This document shows positions 6,692 through 12,096 of a DNA stretch of 12,679 nt, in pieces. The DNA is from Selenomonadaceae bacterium. GTDB lineage: Bacteria > Bacillota > Negativicutes > Selenomonadales > Selenomonadaceae. The notes under the pieces were generated by a model, which was not told the DNA's origin, searched no databases, and worked only from the letters and a program-made list of their open reading frames with translations. The stretch is from contig JAEERZ010000034.1 of the NCBI GenBank assembly GCA_016286075.1, forward strand, positions 1-12,679. The letters run 5' to 3'. A program made the translations under genes and the position numbers. How positions within the stretch are numbered: position 1 is the stretch's first letter; every line of letters begins with the position of its first letter.

Positions 6692-7776
6692 GGTGATTTC
6701 TCCTGTCCCGGCGCGCCGCCCGAAAGGATTTCCCGCACGACGGCGGCGCGTTTCCTGTCGATTTCCGTTTGTGAAAGGTTATCATTTCCCGCAAGGTTTT
6801 TCAAGTAGCTTGGACGGCTGGCAATCAAAAGTTCCGAGAACCGTTCCGCCGTCGCCTCGTGCAGCAGGCCGAGATCGAGACCCAGCCGCACCTTGCTGAT
6901 GAGCTCCAGCACCTCGCTTTCCCCGAGGGAACGCGCGTATTTCAAAACGCCGTAGGAACGCCAGACTGCGTCCTCCAGACGCTCCTTCGAGGTCATGGCC
7001 AGCGCCTTGCGCGCCCGCCGCTCGTTGTCGATAATCTGCGTCGCCGCGTTCATCAGATTCTCGATGATGGCCTGCTCCGTGAATCCCAGCGCAAGCTGGT
7101 TCGACACGGCGAAAATATTGCCGATGGTCTCGCTGCCCTCGCCGTACAGTCCGCGCACCGAAAGGCCGAGCTGCTGGGAAATGTTGATGATGTTGTTGAT
7201 ATTCCGCGTATAGACGAGCCCCGGCAGATGCAGCAGCACCGTCGCCCGGAGGCCCGTGCCGAGATTCGTCGGACAGCTCGTCAGATAGCCCATCTTCTCG
7301 TCGAAGGCGACGTCCTGGGTCTCCTCCACCGCGTCGTCCACACGGAACGCCGCGTCCAGAGGCGCCCGAAGCTCAAGCCCCGGCGCCATGCAATGAATCC
7401 GCAGATGATCGTCCTCGTTCACCAAAACGCTGCATTTACGGTCATGGCTGATAAAAGCGCTGCGATAGGCGGGCTCCTGCGTCAGGCTCTTGCTGACGAG
7501 CTGCTTTTCCTCCAATACCTCGCGCTCCATCTGCGTCAGCGCGTCCATGCCCACGGCGTCAAATTCCTGCCCCGTGGTTTTCTCAATGCGGCTGAAAACC
7601 GACGCCGCGCGGTTCTGCGCCTCGGCAAGCTGCTGCCGGTCGGCTCGGTTCGGGAACGGCAGACGGGCGAAATTTCGCGCAAGACGCACGCGACTCGCCA
7701 GCACCACGTCCGAAGCTTCGCCCTCGCCGCCAAACCACGAGAGTCGATAGTCGCGATAAAGGTCACGCACGGCCAT
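6688..7776 (-). CDS. mcsB: Protein-arginine kinase McsB
   Basis: The ATG at 7774-7776 gives 362 residues, the normal McsB length; the open frame extends to 7884 but that part lies within mcsA. AAGGGGGG is placed about 9 nt before this ATG. McsB phosphorylates arginines, inactivating CtsR and tagging aggregated proteins for ClpC-ClpP. It has the phosphagen (guanido) kinase catalytic fold: SRVRLARN (28-35), NEDDHLRI (120-127, catalytic acidic loop) and CPTNLGTGLRA with Cys168 (168-178). Near the C-terminus IDRKRA (339-344) corresponds to the RDxxRA phosphoarginine-sensing motif, with Ile at the first Arg position. The start overlaps mcsA by 14 nt and the end overlaps clpC by 4 nt. A metabolic creatine/arginine kinase is excluded by context and by the short N-terminal part. 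Confidence 0.95.
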   Translation of the reverse strand: MAVRDLYRDYRLSWFGGEGEASDVVLASRVRLARNFARLPFPNRADRQQLAEAQNRAASVFSRIEKTTGQEFDAVGMDALTQMEREVLEEKQLVSKSLTQEPAYRSAFISHDRKCSVLVNEDDHLRIHCMAPGLELRAPLDAAFRVDDAVEETQDVAFDEKMGYLTSCPTNLGTGLRATVLLHLPGLVYTRNINNIINISQQLGLSVRGLYGEGSETIGNIFAVSNQLALGFTEQAIIENLMNAATQIIDNERRARKALAMTSKERLEDAVWRSYGVLKYARSLGESEVLELISKVRLGLDLGLLHEATAERFSELLIASRPSYLKNLAGNDNLSQTEIDRKRAAVVREILSGGAPGQEKSP

Positions 7777-8308
7777 GGGCTTCGCCCCCCTTCTCTTCCG
7801 CGGCAATCTTCTTTTCCAGCGCGCGAATCTTATCGCGGTACTCGGCGGCCTTTTCATAGGCCTCGCTCTGTACCGCCTCCGCAAGCTGCTCTTTCAAGAC
7901 CGCGATCTCATGGCGCACCACCAGTACGCCGCCGGAACGGCGCGGAATCTTCCCGCTGTGAGTGCTCGACCCGTGAATCCGCTTCAAGAGCGGCGCGAGC
8001 TGCGCGCGGAACGTATCATAGCAGACGCTGCACCCGATTTTGCCCGTATGGGCGAAATCCTGATACGTCATGCCGCAATTCGGGCAGACCAATCCGCCGC
8101 CCGTCTTGTCTTCCTTTTCCTCCGTGGTTTTTCCAAACAGCCCCTTCAGAAAATCGTTGACCGTGAAATTCCGGGCGTCCGCAGGCGGTATGAAATTCTG
8201 GTACCGCGCCGCGCACTCCTCGCAAAGATTCTTGTCTATCTTCCCCTCGGGACTGATCTGCGTGAAATGAATGCACGCCTCGTTCCGATGGCAATCGTCG
8301 CAAAGCAT
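7763..8308 (-). CDS. mcsA: Activator of McsB, zinc-binding protein McsA
   Basis: Encodes 181 residues, close to the family norm. McsA binds and activates the McsB kinase and helps in CtsR control and stress tolerance. Two zinc modules are visible: Cys3-Cys6 with Cys29-Cys32, and Cys75-Cys78 with Cys93-Cys96. A UVR-type coiled helix follows at about 133-168 (EIAVLKEQLAEAV...YEKAAEYRDKIRALEKKI), the segment shared with UvrB/UvrC and the ClpC middle domain. An AAGGAGG ribosome binding site lies 9 nt before the ATG. It sits between ctsR and mcsB in the usual order, overlapping mcsB by 14 nt, with 79 nt separating it from ctsR. Confidence 0.93.
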   Translation of the reverse strand: MLCDDCHRNEACIHFTQISPEGKIDKNLCEECAARYQNFIPPADARNFTVNDFLKGLFGKTTEEKEDKTGGGLVCPNCGMTYQDFAHTGKIGCSVCYDTFRAQLAPLLKRIHGSSTHSGKIPRRSGGVLVVRHEIAVLKEQLAEAVQSEAYEKAAEYRDKIRALEKKIAAEEKGGEAHGRA

Positions 8309-8330
8309 TCTTTTTCCTCCTTAAATCAAA

Positions 8331-8385
8331 GTGGAGATTAGAGAAATTACAGCACTATATTATGTAATAACTCCTATCTCCTCAC
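8331..8385. repeat. Imperfect inverted repeat between ctsR and mcsA
   Basis: In the 79-nt gap, GTGGAGATTAGAGAAATTAC (8331-8350) can fold on an imperfect reverse copy at 8364-8385, with a 13-nt loop and some bulges. There is no T-tract, so it is not a typical terminator. It could stabilise or process the operon mRNA or be a leftover of a repeat. Confidence 0.35.
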
Positions 8386-8387
8386 TG

Positions 8388-8834
8388 TTATGAAAGTCTT
8401 TCCAGCGTCATCAAAAGCGTCCGAAGCAGCCGCGCCCGATCCTCCGGCTCCATCGTCTCATAAGCCGCCTGCGCCGTCGTGAGCAAAAGCGCCGCCTCGC
8501 GGTTCGTAATCATCTGATGCTTCAACAGATACGCGACCATCGACTGCACGACGGAAAACTCCGTATCCTCGTCGATCTTCTCCTGCATGTCCTGATAAAC
8601 GAGCTGACGCATCGGCACCTGCGCGATGCGGATGAAGCCGCCCAGACCGCGCCGGGACTCCACGCGGAAGCCCCGCGCCGGCGTGAACCGCGTGGACAGC
8701 ACATAGCTGATCTGCGACGGCGCGCAGGAAATCTTGTCCGCGATCTCCGTGCGGCGAAGCTCCACATGCCCGTCCTCCTGCGCCGCCAACTGCCGCAGGA
8801 TATAGTTTTCAATCAAGTCCGCGATATTGCTCAT
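8388..8834 (-). CDS. ctsR: Class III heat-shock repressor CtsR
   Basis: The ATG at 8832-8834 (MSNIADLIENYI) gives 148 residues, near the usual 150-155, and has AAGGTG 7 nt upstream. An upstream in-frame ATG at 8879 lies in the putative operator and would add 15 residues not typical of the family. CtsR is a dimeric winged-helix repressor of clp and its own genes, released on heat and removed with McsB and ClpC. The DNA-binding domain spans about 1-70, with the recognition helix near ISCAPSQISYVLSTRF and the wing RGFRVESRRGLGGFIRI. In well-studied CtsR proteins the wing reads RGGGG; here one glycine is Leu (residue 64). The C-terminal half (about 80-148) is the helical dimer domain. First gene of the operon; autoregulation is likely from the half-sites at 8871-8913. 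Confidence 0.94.
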   Translation of the reverse strand: MSNIADLIENYILRQLAAQEDGHVELRRTEIADKISCAPSQISYVLSTRFTPARGFRVESRRGLGGFIRIAQVPMRQLVYQDMQEKIDEDTEFSVVQSMVAYLLKHQMITNREAALLLTTAQAAYETMEPEDRARLLRTLLMTLERLS

Positions 8835-8870
8835 AACAATCACCTTCAAACTATTTTCCGCAAGTCCATG

Positions 8871-8913
8871 ATTGACCATTTGACTTTTCTATATTATATT
8901 TGACATTTCGACA
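8871..8913 (-). promoter_or_regulatory. ctsR: Putative CtsR operator: four heptad half-sites in two pairs
   Basis: Read on the minus strand, the heptads are TGTCGAA (8907-8913), TGTCAAA (8899-8905), AGTCAAA (8879-8885) and GGTCAAT (8871-8877). They resemble the CtsR half-site RGTCAAA. The pairs lie on either side of the -10 box, where a bound repressor would block transcription. Within each pair the start-to-start distance is 8 nt, not the 10 nt of the published consensus (RGTCAAA-NAN-RGTCAAA); the two inner heptads are 20 nt apart. Site identity is inferred from likeness and position. Confidence 0.6.
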
Positions 8914-8921
8914 TTTCGCAA
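8893..8921 (-). promoter_or_regulatory. Sigma-A-type promoter of the ctsR operon
   Basis: On the minus strand TTGCGA (8916-8921) and a perfect TATAAT (8893-8898) are separated by 17 nt. The predicted transcription start is near 8886, giving a leader of about 50 nt before ctsR. The promoter is interleaved with the putative CtsR half-sites. Confidence 0.8.
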
Positions 8922-8940
8922 GTCCCTTTTTGTAAAATAA

Positions 8941-8970
8941 GCCCCCGCACCGTGGCAGACGGTCGGGGGC
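8941..8970 (-). terminator. Terminator of the DUF2442 gene
   Basis: GCCCCCG pairs with CGGGGGC, continued by ACCGT with ACGGT across a single-base bulge, around a GGCAG/CTGCC loop. It starts 6 nt after the DUF2442 gene stop and is followed on the minus strand by TTATTTT. It insulates the ctsR promoter from upstream transcription. Confidence 0.85.
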
Positions 8971-8976
8971 AACTCG

Positions 8977-9228
8977 TTATTTGCACTTCTTCCCATATTC
9001 GTAAATCATATCGCTCGGCAAATCAATCTCGTCGTTCCAAAAGACGCAAGTTCGGCTTTGATCTAACTGTACTTGGTTGAACAATCCGGAAATATCCGCC
9101 AAAGCGCGGTAGGATGGAATTTGCTCCATATCCTCTTTCACATCGTAAATCACAACCTGCCCGTCTTCAAAATAAGCGCGCAAACAATAGTCGGGCAATG
9201 GCTCAATGGTCTTGATTCGCTGCAGCAT
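8977..9228 (-). CDS. DUF2442 domain protein
   Basis: The ATG at 9226-9228 gives 83 residues (MLQRIKTIEPLPDYCLRAYF...) and has GGAGG 8 nt upstream; the GTG five codons earlier overlaps that site and is less likely. The order 'I-x-PLPDY-x-L-x-F-x-DG-x-x-x-x-Y/D', then 'LFNQVQLD' and 'VFWNDEIDLPSDMIYEYG' is the DUF2442 pattern. These are small soluble proteins of unknown function, often found beside DUF4160 proteins in accessory regions and sometimes suspected of toxin-antitoxin roles; no DUF4160 partner is seen here. It is a single-gene unit with its own promoter (9293-9322) and terminator (8941-8970). Confidence 0.85.
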   Translation of the reverse strand: MLQRIKTIEPLPDYCLRAYFEDGQVVIYDVKEDMEQIPSYRALADISGLFNQVQLDQSRTCVFWNDEIDLPSDMIYEYGKKCK

Positions 9229-9258
9229 GGCAGATTCCTCCACGATTACAGAAGCGGC

Positions 9259-9269
9259 GACAACTTGTC
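9259..9269. promoter_or_regulatory. Short palindrome in the DUF2442 gene leader
   Basis: GACAACTTGTC is a perfect palindrome around a central base, lying between the promoter and the ribosome binding site. A second inverted pair, GTCAA/TTGAC, lies next to it on the promoter side. Either could be an operator for an unidentified regulator, for example the DUF2442 product itself. Short enough to arise by chance. Confidence 0.2.
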
Positions 9270-9292
9270 AATCTTTTGACTGTTTCAATTAA

Positions 9293-9322
9293 ATTATATA
9301 TCACGAGTTTTATCACCGTCAA
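9293..9322 (-). promoter_or_regulatory. Promoter of the DUF2442 gene
   Basis: On the minus strand TTGACG (9317-9322) precedes a perfect TATAAT (9293-9298) by 18 nt. It lies in the 119-nt gap after the vWA gene and points at the DUF2442 gene. Confidence 0.7.
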
Positions 9323-9347
9323 CGAATCCCTCAAGTTCCATTATCTT

Positions 9348-10013
9348 TTACTGCCGTTTCTTGCGCCCGCCTCTCCGCTTCACGTCCTCCTCAATGCGGC
9401 TCTTCCATGTAGGCGCAAGCATCTTTTCGCTGCACCGCACATGACTGACAGCCTCGCCCACGACCTCAAAATTGAGCGCCGTCCCTTCCTCGTCGCATTC
9501 ATAGGTCACGGCGCGGTCGGCGCAGATGCCGATATGCCCCGCCGTCTCAATGGCATCCATGTTCGCGCCGAGGAACAGGAACTCCCAGCCGTATTTCTCC
9601 TTCTGCCGCTCCACCATCTTTCTGACCTTCGCATAGGTGTAGCGGCGGCTGGCGTTCTCCATGCCGTCGGTCGTGATAATGAACAGCGTCTTTTCCGGAC
9701 GGTCTTCGTCCCGAGCGTACTTGTGAATATTGCCGATATGACGGATAGCGCCGCCGATGGCGTCAAGGAGTGCCGTACAGCCGCGCACGAAATACTCCTT
9801 CTCTGTCAGCTTCTTCACCTCGCCCATCGGCAAGCGGTCGTGAATCACCTCGCATTCGTCGTCGAACAGCACCGTGGAAACGAGCGCCTCGCCTTGCTCC
9901 TCCTTCTGTTTTTTCATCATCGAGTTGAACCCGCCGATAGTGTCGGCCTCCAGCCCTTCCATCGACCCGCTGCGATCCAAGATGAACACAATTTCAGTTA
10001 AGTCTTTCTTCAT
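9348..10013 (-). CDS. Cytoplasmic von Willebrand factor A (vWA) domain protein
   Basis: Encodes 221 residues with no signal peptide or membrane segment. A complete metal-ion-dependent adhesion site is visible: DRSGSM (Asp13, Ser15, Ser17), a threonine in GCTALLDAIG (Thr80) and an aspartate in TTDGMENAS (Asp116). The domain fills about residues 6-190; the C-terminus is very basic (KRRGGRKKRQ). Such soluble single-domain vWA proteins usually act as metal-dependent protein-binding partners, for example with AAA+ or stress-response proteins, but no MoxR-type ATPase or Ter gene is next to it. The ATG has AAGGAGG about 10 nt upstream, and that site is inside a strong 18-bp inverted repeat (10021-10067). 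Function not known. Confidence 0.88.
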   Translation of the reverse strand: MKKDLTEIVFILDRSGSMEGLEADTIGGFNSMMKKQKEEQGEALVSTVLFDDECEVIHDRLPMGEVKKLTEKEYFVRGCTALLDAIGGAIRHIGNIHKYARDEDRPEKTLFIITTDGMENASRRYTYAKVRKMVERQKEKYGWEFLFLGANMDAIETAGHIGICADRAVTYECDEEGTALNFEVVGEAVSHVRCSEKMLAPTWKSRIEEDVKRRGGRKKRQ

Positions 10014-10092
10014 AAGAAAACGCCTCCTTATATTTGGTGATTGTATCGTACCAAATACAAGGAGGCGGTTGGTCGCCTGTCAGGCGACATTT
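10014..10092 (-). promoter_or_regulatory. Leader segment of the vWA gene, related to the segment before the ADP-ribosylglycohydrolase gene
   Basis: Reading on the minus strand, it starts TAAATGTCGCC, continues with CAGGCGACC and a GCCTC motif, then a stretch resembling TTGGTANNATANAATCA and CAAA-TATAAGGRGG, and ends at the ATG. The same motifs occur in the same order before the gene at 11132-12016. GTCGCCTG/CAGGCGAC (10072-10088) is a perfect hairpin. Confidence 0.55.
10021..10067 (-). promoter_or_regulatory. 18-bp inverted repeat that encloses the vWA gene Shine-Dalgarno
   Basis: The arms 10021-10038 and 10050-10067 are inverted copies with a single difference (a G-U wobble in RNA), around an 11-nt loop. 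In the minus-strand transcript the 3' arm contains AAGGAGG, so a transcript starting upstream would hide the ribosome binding site completely. If transcription starts within the repeat, the structure could not form and it might instead be a DNA operator. Confidence 0.6.
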
Positions 10093-10197
10093 AGGAGATT
10101 TGCTTTCGTCAAAGCAGACTGCCCAAATACAAAAGTAACTCGTTGATAATAATGAGATCATATATCTCAGGTGAATGCCATATGACCATTCTGGGAA

Positions 10198-10929
10198 TTA
10201 CCTACATACACCAAGTTGTCCCCACTTGCTTTTCATCATATCAGCAAAGGCATCACGAAACATTTCATAATGTTTATTGCAGGCAGGGGCAGGGATGGCG
10301 AAATAATCCCGAATTGTTCTCTTGGGAAAGGTGATTACCCGTATTCTTTCTTTAGTCACTTCTACAAACTCTTGCAGTTTATCTTTTTTATCGTCAAAGT
10401 ATTCTTTTTCCTGCACTCTGCCTCTATGGTTATACACCAACACACTTTTCCCGGATTTGATATAATCCCTCACTTCCTCAAAGAAAACATATTTGATACT
10501 TTTTTTAACAGGTCGATTTCCCGATTTTACAAATAGACCATTATCTGGGTCCAAAAATACAAGCTCCACGTTTTCAAACTTCTTCATAGCCTTCTGGTGC
10601 CATTCGCGACGCCCTTCAGTCGTGAGATATTCATCGTAATAAACGGCATTCGGAATCAAATCTGCCTTCTGTATTGCCGTCACAGATCTGTTTTTACTTT
10701 TGGCAATCTCTGTAAGCGTATCCGCAAGAGAGCAATCGCACTCCTTGATATTATCTGGTATAAGATGTTTACCATCATTCTGCTTAAATGTACCGTCTTT
10801 CTTCTTCTCAATATCCGGCGTATGAACACGATACCAATTAACCCCTATGGTAAATCCATGTGCCTGCAAGCATTTCAATAATCCTATTTTTCCATAATCG
10901 CCTATATCTCCTGCATATCTATCCTGCAT
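10198..10929 (-). CDS. Uncharacterised conserved protein (MQDRYAGDIGD family)
   Basis: Encodes 243 residues and starts at an ATG with a very good GGAGGTGAT ribosome binding site. I recognise the opening MQDRYAGDIGDYGKIGLL and the phrase GVNWYRV as marks of a widespread bacterial family with no assigned role. Notable conserved-looking stretches are NDGKHL (51-56), YYDEYL (97-102), FLDPDNGL (125-132) and VLVYNHRGR (163-171). A hydrophobic strand ending in DPDNG, followed by a strand ending in NH, is reminiscent of Rossmann-type methyltransferases or nucleases (compare DPP-type motifs), but this is only an analogy. No signal peptide or membrane segment. The gene is clearly more AT-rich than its neighbours and rich in Lys, suggesting acquisition by transfer. 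It stands alone between repeats. Confidence 0.75.
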   Translation of the reverse strand: MQDRYAGDIGDYGKIGLLKCLQAHGFTIGVNWYRVHTPDIEKKKDGTFKQNDGKHLIPDNIKECDCSLADTLTEIAKSKNRSVTAIQKADLIPNAVYYDEYLTTEGRREWHQKAMKKFENVELVFLDPDNGLFVKSGNRPVKKSIKYVFFEEVRDYIKSGKSVLVYNHRGRVQEKEYFDDKKDKLQEFVEVTKERIRVITFPKRTIRDYFAIPAPACNKHYEMFRDAFADMMKSKWGQLGVCR

Positions 10930-10990
10930 ATAATCACCTCCATATTTTCTTAAACCATAGTATTATTTCAGCTATTATGATTCGCGAAAT

Positions 10991-11016
10991 CTAGCCTTCC
11001 CCTTGGGGAAGGCTAG
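10991..11016. repeat. Perfect 26-nt palindrome
   Basis: CTAGCCTTCCCC and GGGGAAGGCTAG flank a TT centre with no mismatch. It lies in the 202-nt gap between the ADP-ribosylglycohydrolase stop and the next gene, with no T-tract directly after it on either strand. The CCTTCCCCTT core matches the ends of the element at 231-354, so it is probably a short member of that repeat group. The rest of the gap holds nothing I can identify. Confidence 0.65.
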
Positions 11017-11131
11017 AACGAGAAATTCAATGATTGCATAATACTTTATAAAAATATCGTCAAACAGGCATCATCAGTTTTACTTTCCTCACTTTACGGT
11101 TAACTTCGGAGATAATCGTTCACACTGGTAA

Positions 11132-12016
11132 TCATCGAATGGAATGATTGGATCGTTCATTTCTTGAAAAATAAGTTTTTCTCCACCGCTGAAGTACGTT
11201 CTTTAATGGCTCATCCAAATAAGAAATTGCCTTGTCTTTGATCCAATCCGGAATGCCGTAGGCGGCTTCGGCGATGCTGCCGGTGATGGCCGCCAAGGTA
11301 TCGCTGTCGCCTCCAAGGGAAATCGCATTGCGTATGGCGTCCTCAAAATCCGTACTTTCTAAGAAAGCGATGATGGCCTGCGGAACAGTCTCCTGGCAGG
11401 TTTCATTGAAGGTATAAGAAGGACGAATCTCATTCAAAGTGCGGGATAAATCATAGCCGTATTCTCTCTCGATATGCTCTTTGACCTTTCTCTTGCATTC
11501 ATCCGGCTTATCATGGATAGGCGTTCCGTAATCCAAGCAATAACCGCCAAAGTTAAACCGGTTCATGAAAATCGCGTCCACTACGGCCATAGCTCCTTTT
11601 ATGCCCTCCGGGTGATTGTGCGTCACCTCCGCGGAAAGCCTTGCCCGGTCTCTGGCGTTGGAAGGCCAAAAGCCCGTCCTGGCGCAAAAACCGCAATCCA
11701 TCGTCCATGCACATGGGGAAACCCGCATAGCAGAGCCGTTGCCAAAGCTGTTGTACGGCTCGCGGTTATCCGAAAAGAGCCATGCGCCAAACCGTCCGCC
11801 GTAACCGGCATTTGGATACATCCTGCCGTATTTCTTCATGGTGTCGATAAAATCGTCCCTCTCCCCGCCGTTCATGACAGCCTCGGCCACGGCGCAGGTC
11901 ATAACGGTATCGTCCGTGAAAAAGCAGTCGTCGCGGAACAGCGGAAAATCTTTCGTCTTGATATTGTTCCATTCATAAACAGAACCTACAATGTCGCCAA
12001 CAATCGCCCCTAACAT
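11132..12016 (-). CDS. ADP-ribosylglycohydrolase (DraG/ARH family)
   Basis: Encodes 294 residues starting MLGAIVGDIVGS, a usual start for this family, with AAGGGGG about 9 nt before the ATG. The enzymes remove ADP-ribose from proteins, nucleic acids or small conjugates using a binuclear Mg/Mn centre. The metal-binding motifs are present: FTDDTVMT (Thr34, Asp35, Asp36) near the N-terminus and SLGGDSDTLAAITGSIAEA (Asp237, Asp239, Thr240) near the C-terminus. GNGSAMRVSP (92-101) and THNHPEGIKGA (132-142) are further family motifs. It has no secretion signal. The target cannot be told from sequence; no ADP-ribosyltransferase is seen nearby. The last ten residues are polar and unlike the family. 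Confidence 0.93.
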   Translation of the reverse strand: MLGAIVGDIVGSVYEWNNIKTKDFPLFRDDCFFTDDTVMTCAVAEAVMNGGERDDFIDTMKKYGRMYPNAGYGGRFGAWLFSDNREPYNSFGNGSAMRVSPCAWTMDCGFCARTGFWPSNARDRARLSAEVTHNHPEGIKGAMAVVDAIFMNRFNFGGYCLDYGTPIHDKPDECKRKVKEHIEREYGYDLSRTLNEIRPSYTFNETCQETVPQAIIAFLESTDFEDAIRNAISLGGDSDTLAAITGSIAEAAYGIPDWIKDKAISYLDEPLKNVLQRWRKTYFSRNERSNHSIR

Positions 12017-12096
12017 AATGGCAATCCCCCTTATAGTTTTGATGATTCTATTCTACCCAATAGAAATGTGAGGCGGTCGCCTGACGGGCGACATTT
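12017..12096 (-). promoter_or_regulatory. Leader segment of the ADP-ribosylglycohydrolase gene, related to the vWA leader
   Basis: It begins with TAAATGTCGCC, whose TAA is the stop codon of the preceding gene, continues with CAGGCGACC and GCCTC, and then has TTGGGTAGAATAGAATCA and CAAAACTATAAGGGGG before the ATG. The order and many bases match 10014-10092. GTCGCC/GGCGAC forms a hairpin. The SD-hiding stem of the other copy is not well kept here. Confidence 0.5.

Noticed and set aside
7777..7884. N-terminal extension of McsB
   Set aside because: These codons are inside mcsA, the ribosome binding site fits the later ATG and 362 residues is the normal family length.
6859..8160. 433-codon open frame on the plus strand
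   Set aside because: Antisense to mcsB and mcsA, both fully supported; no domain or ribosome binding site.
8835..8879. CtsR start at the upstream ATG
   Set aside because: It would start within the putative operator, just after the transcription start, with no ribosome binding site; the ATG at 8834 has one and gives the usual protein start.
8977..10013. Toxin-antitoxin pair of the DUF2442 and vWA genes
   Set aside because: The two genes are 119 nt apart, the DUF2442 gene has its own promoter and terminator, and neither protein has toxin features.
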